This document shows, piece by piece, positions 8,211-15,490 of a stretch of 64,000 bases of DNA (position 1 is the first letter of the stretch; the number at the start of each line of letters is the position of its first letter). A program made the translations under genes and the position numbers. Source of the stretch: Allochromatium humboldtianum (lineage in GTDB: Bacteria; Pseudomonadota; Gammaproteobacteria; Chromatiales; Chromatiaceae); the NCBI RefSeq assembly GCF_013385175.1, contig NZ_JABZEO010000001.1:1-64000 (forward strand), in the 5' to 3' direction. The notes under the pieces are model-generated. The model made no database searches. It was not told the DNA's origin and saw only the letters and a program-made list of their open reading frames with translations.

Positions 8211-9143
8211 CTTCTGCGAGTTAACGCGCCAATCCACGATATAACTGGGACGCCGCTTGACCTCGTCATGGATGCGTGCGACATAGATACCCAACAACCC
8301 TAGGCTGATCATCAATGTACTGCCGATGAAGAGCTGAAGCAGGATAACGGTCGTGAAACCGCCGAGCGCCACGCCCGAAAACTTGTCATACAGTGCCTTG
8401 GCCGAAAAAATGATACTGACCACAAAGGTCAACGCACCCAGAATCGTGATGAAATGCAGCGGTGCGGACGAAAACGAGGTGATGGCGGATATGGAGTAAC
8501 GCCATAATTTGAAGCGAGACCAGCGGCTGTTTCCATGACGACGCGGCGAAACCTCGAACGTCAAACGCGCCAGCGGAAATCCACCCCAATGGATCATGCC
8601 ACGAAAAAAACGCTCGCGCTCGTGCAGATTGCGATAGAAATCCAACACTCGACGATCCAATAGTTTGAAATCCGACTGATTGCGAATGTCCATGCCCGTC
8701 AGCAGAAAAAATATCCGATAGAAAACTTCGGCCATCCAGCGCGAGATGGCCGATTCGGACTGACGCCGGATCTTTTCGGCTTCGACGACATCGATACCGC
8801 TATTCCACAGCGCCACCATGCCTGGAATCAGCGCTGGAGGATGCTGCATATCGGCATCCATGACGATGACCGCGTCACTAGCCTCATCCACATGCTCCAA
8901 GCCGGCCTGAATAGCGGCTTCCTTGCCGAAATTGCGCGTCAGTCGCAACACCGAGACATCGGCATAGGTATCGCGAATGGCGGACAAATGGATGAAACTA
9001 TCGTCGGTGGACCCGTCATCGACCAGCAAGAACTGAAATCGGTGTTCAGGGATTCGCGCAACGGCCTCCCGGATCGCCCGAACATTGTCCGTCAGTGGAG
9101 CGCCTTCGTTGAAGACCGGAATCACTAAGGTCAATTGTGACAT
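8130..9143 (-). CDS. GtrB-type glycosyltransferase, family 2 (polyprenyl-phosphate sugar synthase)
   Basis: 337-residue family 2 glycosyltransferase that loads a sugar onto undecaprenyl phosphate at the cytoplasmic face. Seen: LTLVIPVFNEG at the N-terminus, LLVDDGSTDDS, VIVMDADMQHPP (DxD metal/nucleotide site), and two C-terminal membrane helices (LHFITILGALTFVVSIIFS, TVILLQLFIGSTLMISLGLL) ending in YVARIHDEVKRRPSYIV, all as in GtrB/ArnC. Start placed at MSQLTLV; the longer frame would run into a tandem repeat upstream. It converges on gtrA with an 81-bp 3' overlap, unusual because gtrA and gtrB are normally co-directional. Confidence 0.85.
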   Translation of the reverse strand: MSQLTLVIPVFNEGAPLTDNVRAIREAVARIPEHRFQFLLVDDGSTDDSFIHLSAIRDTYADVSVLRLTRNFGKEAAIQAGLEHVDEASDAVIVMDADMQHPPALIPGMVALWNSGIDVVEAEKIRRQSESAISRWMAEVFYRIFFLLTGMDIRNQSDFKLLDRRVLDFYRNLHERERFFRGMIHWGGFPLARLTFEVSPRRHGNSRWSRFKLWRYSISAITSFSSAPLHFITILGALTFVVSIIFSAKALYDKFSGVALGGFTTVILLQLFIGSTLMISLGLLGIYVARIHDEVKRRPSYIVDWRVNSQKSASDENKRAQQDEVDDRHQQDLEQKG

Positions 9144-9149
9144 GATCAA

Positions 9150-9215
9150 GGTGTGTCCAATCTGAACCCAGGGTGGGTCCAACCTGACCCGGAGGTGGGG
9201 CCAATTCGGCCCCCA
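9150..9215. repeat. Three tandem 22-bp degenerate repeats, IS21-end-like
   Basis: Units at 9150-9171, 9172-9193 and 9194-9215 share GGTGGGtCCAA..tGaCCC. Arrays of about 20-bp repeats with GGTGGGTC / TGACCC cores are typical of the termini of IS21-family elements, where they bind the IstA transposase. No istA or istB is found nearby, so this would be an orphan end. The third unit contains the palindrome GGGGCCAATTCGGCCCC. Confidence 0.5.
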
Positions 9216-9568
9216 AATGAGCAAAATACTCTACGAAATACAACAGCTCCCCGCCCCCCCCTCGGTGAGCCGGGTCGGACGCTGAATCTGGGAGCGATCG
9301 ATCGAAGCGGCGCGCCGTCGGCCACAGCGCAGGTTCGTGTGCGCGGCAGGACTCGACAGCGGCGAAGAGATGCGGTTAGGATGGCCACCGTCGCGGAGGT
9401 GCTACCAACACCTGACCGCACAAAGCCCCGACTGCAAGAGAGTCGAGCGCACCAGTGGCCGTCGGTATTCTACCAGAGTCCCCAGGGACGATAACGTCTC
9501 ACCGCGCCCACACGCGATCCAGCTCACCAGTCGGTGGTCTCCGAACCAGAATCCTTGGAGATTGCCGA
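9216..9568. other. Intergenic region, no gene seen
   Basis: About 350 bases between the repeat array and the winged-helix gene. Frames across it lack ribosome binding sites and have random-looking products. The promoter of the following small operon is expected here; a good ribosome binding site (GGAG, 9557-9560) lies at its end. Confidence 0.4.
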
Positions 9569-10009
9569 ATGTACATCCAATTCGCCGCCTCACCGGTCGA
9601 AATCCTCGCCTGGCAACGCCTCGTCCTGGCCGAATCCACACTCAGCCACACCGCCAGCCGCATCGCTACCCGCCTCTCGCTCTACATCAACACCGCCACC
9701 GCCTGCGCTTGGCCGTCACTGCGCACACTCGCCCGCGACTCCAGCACCTCCTACACCTCCGTCAAACGCGCCATCAAAGACCTGGTCGGACTCGGACTGC
9801 TCCAGGTCGAACCCGGCGACGCCCAACACACCAACCGTTACCGCGCCCTGCTGCCCGTCACCGCACCGACCGCGCCCACCAGCGCCGCCGCCCTCAACCC
9901 CCCGACGCCCCCAACCACCCCAACCCCCGAAGCCGTAACACCGCCGCCCGCGATTCGAGCTGATTGCACACCGCGCGCCCACACGCATTGTCAGTCCCCC
10001 GCCTCCTGA
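9569..10009 (+). CDS. Winged-helix DNA-binding protein
   Basis: 146 residues. MYIQFAASPVEILAWQRLVLAESTLSHTA is followed by a helix-turn-helix region: WPSLRTLARDSSTSYTSVKR (recognition helices) and AIKDLVGLGLLQVEP with a wing ending in NRYRALLP. This is the HTH_36 pattern found in replication-initiation-like and mobile-element regulators. The C-terminal 50 residues are a Pro/Thr/Ala-rich low-complexity tail. GGAG lies 8 bases before the ATG. It is 16 bases before the Rpn-type nuclease gene and probably co-transcribed, which suggests an accessory pair. Confidence 0.6.
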   Translation: MYIQFAASPVEILAWQRLVLAESTLSHTASRIATRLSLYINTATACAWPSLRTLARDSSTSYTSVKRAIKDLVGLGLLQVEPGDAQHTNRYRALLPVTAPTAPTSAAALNPPTPPTTPTPEAVTPPPAIRADCTPRAHTHCQSPAS

Positions 10010-10025
10010 CTAGACTCTACAAACC

Positions 10026-10964
10026 ATGAGCCACCATCCCATCGACCCCAAGATCGACTGCGTCTTCAAAGCCCTGCTCGGCTCGGAGGCCAACCGTGCG
10101 CTCCTGATCCACTTCCTCAACGCCAACCTCGGCGCGGCACTTCCGGCCCCCATCACCGAGGTCGAAATCCTCAACCCCTACAACGACAGAGAATTCCTCG
10201 ACGACAAACTCAGCATCGTCGACGTCAAAGCGCGCGACCAGCACGGAAGCCTGCACCAGATCGAAATCCAGCTCCTGACCAACCGCGACCTGCTCGCCCG
10301 CATCCTCTACACCTGGGCCGACCTCTACAGCAGCCAACTCCAGAGCGGCCAAGACTACAGCACCCTCAAACCCACCTACGCCATCTGGCTCCTGGGCGAA
10401 GACCTCCTACCCAAGCGCCCCGAATACGCCCACGACTTCCGCCTGCGCGACACACTCGGACGCCCATTGCTCGACCACGGCGGCATCTGGCTGCTGGAAC
10501 TGAACAAATTCCACACCAACATCGTCTATACCGAGCAACAACGCTGGCTGAAATTCTTCGCCGAAGGCGAACACCTCGACCCCGAAGCGCTCCCCGCCTG
10601 GATGCACACCAACGAAATGAGGCAAGCCATGAGCACCCTACAAGCCTTCTCCGACAAAGACCGCGCCTATCACGCCTATCAAGCGCGCCAGAACTACCTG
10701 CGCGAACAACGCGGCATCCAGCGCCACCTGGAAGAGCTGCAAACTGAAACCGAACAGCAACGCGCCGCCCTGGAACAGCAACGTGCCGCCCTGGAACAGG
10801 TACGCGCCGAGAAGGAACAGGCACAGGCGAGAGAGGAACAGGCACAGGCCGAGAAAGAACAGGCGCAGGCGAGAGAGGAACAGGAGCGAGCCGCCAAAGA
10901 AGCCGCCCTAGCCGAGCTCGCACGCCTCAAAGCGCAGCTGAACGGTCAAAATCACACCAACTGA
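10026..10964 (+). CDS. Rpn-family recombination-promoting nuclease / PD-(D/E)XK transposase-like
   Basis: 312 residues. MSHHPIDPKIDCVFKALLGS, DDKLSIVDVKARDQHG and HQIEIQLLTN follow the PD-(D/E)XK nuclease pattern of Rpn/YhgA-like proteins (TIGR01784; Pfam PDDEXK_2), with Asp in SIVDVK and Glu-x-Gln in IEIQ as metal-site residues. Known Rpn proteins cut DNA and increase RecA-independent recombination; some act in phage defence. From residue about 236 a long charged coiled coil (Glu/Gln/Arg/Ala heptads) follows, encoded by tandem 21-bp units. It lies directly upstream of gspF, where gspE would be expected in an Xps-type operon. Confidence 0.8.
   Translation: MSHHPIDPKIDCVFKALLGSEANRALLIHFLNANLGAALPAPITEVEILNPYNDREFLDDKLSIVDVKARDQHGSLHQIEIQLLTNRDLLARILYTWADLYSSQLQSGQDYSTLKPTYAIWLLGEDLLPKRPEYAHDFRLRDTLGRPLLDHGGIWLLELNKFHTNIVYTEQQRWLKFFAEGEHLDPEALPAWMHTNEMRQAMSTLQAFSDKDRAYHAYQARQNYLREQRGIQRHLEELQTETEQQRAALEQQRAALEQVRAEKEQAQAREEQAQAEKEQAQAREEQERAAKEAALAELARLKAQLNGQNHTN
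10752..10898 (+). repeat. Seven tandem imperfect 21-bp repeats (heptad-coding)
   Basis: Each unit begins GAACAG and encodes one heptad (EQQRAAL, EQQRAAL, EQVRAEK, EQAQARE, EQAQAEK, EQAQARE, EQERAAK). The first two units differ by one base. The unit length keeps frame and heptad phase, so unit number can vary without breaking the Rpn protein. Confidence 0.85.
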
Positions 10965-11024
10965 TCGCCCACTGACAGCTTTGCTGGTAATTGTTGCGCT
11001 GATCAAGCCCCGTAATGGACAACC

Positions 11025-12233
11025 ATGCCCAAATTCTTCTACAAGGCCGTCAAGCTCGACGGCGAGCCGGTCGAGGGCGAGATGGAGGCCGCCGACGAGT
11101 CGGCGGTCATCCGCCATCTCCAGAGCACGGGCCTGATCCCGATCGAGGCGCGCACCACCAAGAGCCTGACGGCCAAGCTGGGTCAGCGCCGCCGCCGACG
11201 TCTGAGCCAGAAAGAGATCGGCATCCTGACACGCGAGCTGGCGACCCTGCTCGAAGCCGGCCTGACCCTCGATCGTTCACTGCAAATCCTCGTCGACCTG
11301 ACATCCGAGGAGCATCTGGTGCGGGTGCTCTCGGATCTCCAGGAGCGGGTACGCGGCGGCGCCACCTTCTCCAGCGCGCTCGAATCCCAGGACCGTCAGT
11401 TTCCGCGTCTCTACATCAACATGGTGCGGGCGGGCGAGGCGAGCGGGGCGATGGAGCAGGTGCTCGACCGGCTGGCCGACTATCTGGAACGTGTCGCCGA
11501 ACTGCGCCAGACCGTGACCTCGGCCCTGGTCTATCCCTCGATCCTGCTGTTCGTCTCCGCGCTCTCGGTCATCCTGCTCCTGGTGTTCGTGGTACCTCAG
11601 TTCACGGTGCTGTTCGAGGACATGGGCGAGGCGCTGCCGCTGCCGACTCAGATCGTGGTCGCGGCCGGAGATCTGTTCCGCAACTATTGGTGGGCGATGC
11701 TGTGCGTGATCGCGCTGGTGGCCGTCGTCATCGAGCGCCGACTCCAGAATCCCGAGACCAAGGCCAGATTCGACCGCCGAGTACTGACCCTGCCGTTGTT
11801 CGGCGATCTGATCTGGAAAATGGAGACCGCTCGGCTCTGTCACACACTCTCGACCCTGCTCAAGAACGGCCTGCCACTGCTCAGCGCCCTGAACCTGGCC
11901 AAGGAAGTGGTCTCCAATCAAAAGATCTTCGGCCTGATCGAGGAGGCGGGCGAGGAGCTCAAGCATGGGCGCGGCCTCGCCGGTCCGCTCGCCCGACTCC
12001 AGGCCTTGCCCGATCTGGCGCTTCAGATGATCCGTGTCGGCGAGGAGTCCGGCAGTCTCGACGCCATGCTGGCCAAGGTCGCCAGTCTCTACGATCGCGA
12101 GACGCGGGTGAGCGTGCAGCGGATGCTGACCCTGCTGGAACCGATCCTGATCGTCGGACTCGGCATCATCGTGGCCGGCATCATCCTGTCGATCCTCATG
12201 GCCATCCTCGGCGCCAATGAACTCGTCTTCTGA
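11025..12233 (+). CDS. gspF: Type II secretion inner-membrane protein GspF
   Basis: 402 residues, usual length for GspF. It is the polytopic inner-membrane platform protein that couples the ATPase GspE to pseudopilus assembly. Two T2SSF domains are visible: the first around ILTRELATLLEAGLTLDRSL and the second around LCHTLSTLLKNGLPLLSALN, each followed by membrane helices (YPSILLFVSALSVILLLVFV; ILIVGLGIIVAGIILSILMA). First gene of the secretion operon in this window; in xps-type operons it follows gspE, which is not here. Spacing to gspG is 78 bases. Confidence 0.95.
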   Translation: MPKFFYKAVKLDGEPVEGEMEAADESAVIRHLQSTGLIPIEARTTKSLTAKLGQRRRRRLSQKEIGILTRELATLLEAGLTLDRSLQILVDLTSEEHLVRVLSDLQERVRGGATFSSALESQDRQFPRLYINMVRAGEASGAMEQVLDRLADYLERVAELRQTVTSALVYPSILLFVSALSVILLLVFVVPQFTVLFEDMGEALPLPTQIVVAAGDLFRNYWWAMLCVIALVAVVIERRLQNPETKARFDRRVLTLPLFGDLIWKMETARLCHTLSTLLKNGLPLLSALNLAKEVVSNQKIFGLIEEAGEELKHGRGLAGPLARLQALPDLALQMIRVGEESGSLDAMLAKVASLYDRETRVSVQRMLTLLEPILIVGLGIIVAGIILSILMAILGANELVF

Positions 12234-12311
12234 ACCCGTGTCATGTCCGTCGAGCCGGGTTTAGAATGCGCCATCGATTCCAAGGATCCACTATCAAGAG
12301 GTCAGTTTCAT

Positions 12312-12740
12312 ATGCGTTTCAAGACGTCGCGCCGCCACGGCGGCTTCACCCTGGTCGAACTCCTGGTCGTGCTGGCCATCCTGGGTCTGCTTGCCGGTCT
12401 GGTCGGTCCACAGGTGATGAAATTCCTGGGCAGCTCCAAGAGCAAGACGGCCAAGCTCCAGATCGAGGATCTGTCCTCGACGCTCGATCTCTATCGCCTG
12501 GAGCTGGGACGCTATCCGACCGAGAACGAGGGACTCAAGGCCCTGGTCGAGAATCCGGGCAACATGCCGGGCTGGAACGGTCCCTATCTGAAGAAGAAGG
12601 AAGTGCCCCAGGATCCCTGGGGGTTCGACTTCCAGTACCGGTTCCCCGGTGAACATGGCAGCTACGACATCTGGTCGCTCGGTGCCGACAACCGCGAGGG
12701 CGGCGAGGGCGAGAACGCCGACGTCAAGAGTTGGGAATAA
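12312..12740 (+). CDS. gspG: Major pseudopilin GspG
   Basis: 142 residues. Leader MRFKTSRRHGG followed by FTLVELLVVLAILGLLAGLVGPQVM; the body has the GspG signatures RYPTENEGLKALVENP, YLKKKEVPQDPWG and the calcium-site region near the end (YDIWSLGADNREGGEGENAD). It is the main subunit of the periplasmic pseudopilus. The ATG at 12312 has GAGGT 9 bases upstream; upstream in-frame codons would give too long a leader. Confidence 0.96.
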   Translation: MRFKTSRRHGGFTLVELLVVLAILGLLAGLVGPQVMKFLGSSKSKTAKLQIEDLSSTLDLYRLELGRYPTENEGLKALVENPGNMPGWNGPYLKKKEVPQDPWGFDFQYRFPGEHGSYDIWSLGADNREGGEGENADVKSWE

Positions 12741-12754
12741 TCCGGACCCAGCGG

Positions 12755-13204
12755 ATGAGGCGGCGCACGCGCGGCTTCACCCTGGTCGAGCTACTGGTGG
12801 TCATGGCCATCGCCGCCGTCGTCATGACGGCGGTGCCCACGCTCTTTTCGGCCGCCTTTCCGGGGCTGGAGATGAAATCCGCCGCGCGCCGCACCGCCGC
12901 CACACTGCGTCTGGCGCGCGAATCGGCCATCCGGCGCGGCGAGGAGACGACCGTGCTGGTCGATCTCGAACAGCACCGGCTGACGCTCGCCGGCTATCGC
13001 GCACTCTCCCTGCCCGAGCGGCTCTCGCTCCGGCTCGACGCCGCGAGCAGCGAACTGATCGACGAGCAGCGCGGCACCATCCGCTTCTTCCCCGACGGCA
13101 GTTCGACCGGCGGGCGTCTCGTGCTCTCGCATGACGGGCATGGTTATCAGATCGGTGTGATCTGGCTGACCGGACGCATCGAACTGGATTCCTGGTCCGA
13201 GTGA
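12755..13204 (+). CDS. gspH: Minor pseudopilin GspH
   Basis: 149 residues with leader MRRRTRG, then FTLVELLVVMAIAAVVMTAV. RRTAATLRLARESAIRRGEE and TTVLVDLEQHRL are the GspH/FimT family core. The ATG at 12755 gives a normal 7-residue leader; a TTG at 12731 would overlap the gspG stop and is an alternative start. Its stop TGA overlaps the gspI ATG (TGATG). Confidence 0.92.
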   Translation: MRRRTRGFTLVELLVVMAIAAVVMTAVPTLFSAAFPGLEMKSAARRTAATLRLARESAIRRGEETTVLVDLEQHRLTLAGYRALSLPERLSLRLDAASSELIDEQRGTIRFFPDGSSTGGRLVLSHDGHGYQIGVIWLTGRIELDSWSE

Positions 13205-13617
13205 TGCGCCGTCGTCGATCCCAATACGGATTCTCGCTCCTGGAGGTGCTGGTCGCCTTCGCGATCCTGGCCGTCTCGCTCGGGGTGCTGCTCGGTATCT
13301 TCTCGCGCGCCACCACGGCCACCATCGCCTCAGCCCAGTACAGTCAGGCCGCGACCCTGGCCGAGTCCCTGCTCACCCTGGTCGGGCACGAGGTCGCCCT
13401 CGAAGAAGGGGCGGTCTCGGGCGGCACCGAGAGCGGTTTCTCCTGGGAGCTGACGATGGTCGAGATCGATCTCGCGGACGAGTTTCCGACGACCACGCTC
13501 TCGGTCAGGGCCTATCGTGTCAACGTCACCGTGCTCTGGTTCGATGCCGGACGGCCGCGACGTCTGATGCTCTCGGCCCTGAAGCTGGCCGAACCCTTGG
13601 CGAACAACCTCCAATGA
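13204..13617 (+). CDS. gspI: Minor pseudopilin GspI
   Basis: 137 residues; leader MRRRRSQYG followed by FSLLEVLVAFAILAVSLGVL, the SLLEVLVA motif of GspI. The rest (YSQAATLAESLLTLVG, VTVLWFDAGRPRRLMLSALK) fits the family. GspI, GspJ and GspK form the ternary pseudopilus tip complex. Start and stop overlap the neighbours by one to four bases. Confidence 0.93.
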   Translation: MRRRRSQYGFSLLEVLVAFAILAVSLGVLLGIFSRATTATIASAQYSQAATLAESLLTLVGHEVALEEGAVSGGTESGFSWELTMVEIDLADEFPTTTLSVRAYRVNVTVLWFDAGRPRRLMLSALKLAEPLANNLQ

Positions 13618-14309
13618 ACCGGCGCGCAATACGCGGCTTCACCCTGATCGAACTGGTGATCGCCCTGGCGATCATCGGTCTGATCTCGCTGCTGCTGTTC
13701 TCGGGACTGCGGCTTGGCGGACGCTCTTGGGAGGCGGTCGAGACGGTCGGCGAGCGCCTGTCCGGTCTGCGGCTCGCCGATGGTTTCCTGCGGCGCACAC
13801 TGAGTCAGACCCGACCGACCACGGCCCCCTATGATGGCCAGATCGTGCAGGTCTTCGCCGGTGAGTCCGAGCGTCTCGAATGGGTCGCGCCCCTGTCGGA
13901 TCACGTCGGACTGTCCGGACTCTATATCCTGCGTCTGCAACTCGAGGGCTCGGGCGAGGCGCGAAACCTGATTCTGACGCGCTGGCTGCTGCACCCCGAG
14001 ATCCTGGAGGGCGGCGACGAGGTACCGCTCTGGGAGCCCATGAGCGAGCAGGACACGGGAGCCGGCTCCCTGGAGGATCTTCGTCCCGATCTGGACACCG
14101 CCGATGGCGCCTTCGGTCGAGTCCTGTTGTTGAAGGATGTGAGCCGCTTCGAGCTGGCCTATCATGGTCTGGTCGACGGCGACAGCGAACCGGACTGGCA
14201 TGAGGAGTGGCTGGGCCAGACGCGACAACCGAATCTGGTGCGCATCCGCCTGGAGACGACCGAGCAATCCTGGCCCGACATCGTCGTGGCCCTACCCGAT
14301 CAGCCCTGA
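13614..14309 (+). CDS. gspJ: Minor pseudopilin GspJ
   Basis: 231 residues; leader MNRRAIRG then FTLIELVIALAIIGLISLLL. The body has the GspJ-like FVAP/EWVAPLSDHVGLSGLY region and a C-terminal YHGLVDGDSEPDWHEEW segment. ATGA overlap with gspI and TGATG overlap with gspK indicate coupled translation. Confidence 0.92.
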   Translation: MNRRAIRGFTLIELVIALAIIGLISLLLFSGLRLGGRSWEAVETVGERLSGLRLADGFLRRTLSQTRPTTAPYDGQIVQVFAGESERLEWVAPLSDHVGLSGLYILRLQLEGSGEARNLILTRWLLHPEILEGGDEVPLWEPMSEQDTGAGSLEDLRPDLDTADGAFGRVLLLKDVSRFELAYHGLVDGDSEPDWHEEWLGQTRQPNLVRIRLETTEQSWPDIVVALPDQP

Positions 14310-15244
14310 TGATGGTACGAATCAGACGCCAGCGCGGCATCGCGCTCATGCTCGTGATGTGGGTGCTGACGCTCCTGACGGTCATGGCCGTGAGCCTGAC
14401 GGTCTCGCGCCGCACCGAGATCGCCCTGACCGACAACCAGGTCGAGTCGGCGCGCTTCCGGGCGCTCGCCGAGGCCGCCATCGCCTATACCGCGCTGCAT
14501 TACATGACCGCCGAGGCCCAGGTCGACGAAGAGCAGGGAACGGCCTGGCTGCCCGACGGCCAGCCGCGTCTCTGGTTCTTCGCCGGCTCCGAGCTGAGTC
14601 TGCGCGTCTTCAACGAGTCCTCGCGCTATGATCTCAACCAGATCCAGCCCGAGACCCTGCGCACCTTGCTGGAGGTGCTCGGACTGGAGCCCGAGGCCGC
14701 CGATGCCTTGGCGGCGGCGATCGTCGATTGGCGCGACGACGACGATCTGGCCCTGCTCAATGGCGCCGAGGACAGCGACTACGAAAAGGCCGGGCGCGCG
14801 CTCGGCGCCAAGGACGCACCCTATGAGGCGGTCGAGGAGCTGCGGCAGGTGCTCGGCATGACACCCGAGATCTATCGCCGGCTCGCACCCGAGGTCTCGG
14901 TCGAGGGCGGCTCGGCGCAGCCGGTCGAGCGTTTCGCCTCACCGGCGGTGCTGGCCACGCTCAAGGGCGTCACACTGGACGAGGCGCGCGAGGAGATCGC
15001 GGAGCGCGATCAGGCCGAGGCAGTACCTGGGGCGACCACGACGACCGTGGTCGATCGCGGCGGTCCGGTCTACCGACTCCAGATCAGCGAGTCGCCATCG
15101 AGCGGTACGGGGCGACGGATGGAGGCGCTCTTTCAGCTCGCGCCGGGCCGGCAGCCGCCCTATCAGGTACTCTGGCGTCGGCAAGGTCTCGTGGCCGAGA
15201 CCCGAAGCGACAACGAGTCGCCGCACGACAATGAAGCGGAGTGA
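14309..15244 (+). CDS. gspK: Type II secretion tip protein GspK
   Basis: 311 residues. MMVRIRRQRGIALMLVMWVLTLLTVMAVSL is the GspK N-terminus, which lacks the Glu5 of the other pseudopilins. RYDLNQIQPETLRTLLEVLG, AAAIVDWRDDDD and PYEAVEELRQVLGM are the SAM-like GspK domain motifs; the acidic WRDDDDLALLNGAEDSDYEK stretch matches the metal-binding region. A second ATG three bases later is also possible. The stop is overlapped by a GTG starting a very short frame. Confidence 0.93.
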   Translation: MMVRIRRQRGIALMLVMWVLTLLTVMAVSLTVSRRTEIALTDNQVESARFRALAEAAIAYTALHYMTAEAQVDEEQGTAWLPDGQPRLWFFAGSELSLRVFNESSRYDLNQIQPETLRTLLEVLGLEPEAADALAAAIVDWRDDDDLALLNGAEDSDYEKAGRALGAKDAPYEAVEELRQVLGMTPEIYRRLAPEVSVEGGSAQPVERFASPAVLATLKGVTLDEAREEIAERDQAEAVPGATTTTVVDRGGPVYRLQISESPSSGTGRRMEALFQLAPGRQPPYQVLWRRQGLVAETRSDNESPHDNEAE

Positions 15245-15354
15245 AGCCACTCGCTCTCAAGGATGTCGACATCATCGCCTTCTCGCTCTATGAATTCTGC
15301 TTTTCGACGCCGGAGTCCCTCTACGAGCGGCTGGCCGGCCATGACTCCGCCTAG
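15241..15354 (+). CDS. Possible 37-residue coupled small ORF between gspK and gspL
   Basis: A GTG overlapping the gspK stop (GTGA) opens a 37-codon frame ending at TAG, with product MKPLALKDVDIIAFSLYEFC... ending ERLAGHDSA. It has codon use like the operon but no recognised family. It may be the residue of a longer lost gene or a true small coupled protein. The following 136 bases up to gspL hold nothing I can name. Confidence 0.3.
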   Translation: MKPLALKDVDIIAFSLYEFCFSTPESLYERLAGHDSA

Positions 15355-15490
15355 TTCGACTGGCGCCGGGACGGGACTGGGTTTTACACTTCATTTTCAT
15401 AATTTCCGGACCCGGATCGCCCGATAATGCGTCGACCTGGGCAGAGGCCCTCACTCCTGGGCCTGCCGGCTGGACTCAGAATTGCCTACC

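Noticed and set aside
9144-9224. N-terminal extension of the GtrB-type protein
   Set aside because: The extra residues are a translation of the tandem 22-bp repeat; the family starts at MSQLTLVIPVFNEG.
10752-10898. CRISPR-like array
   Set aside because: Units are contiguous 21-mers without spacers and encode heptads in frame. No CRISPR array or cas gene was found anywhere in the window.
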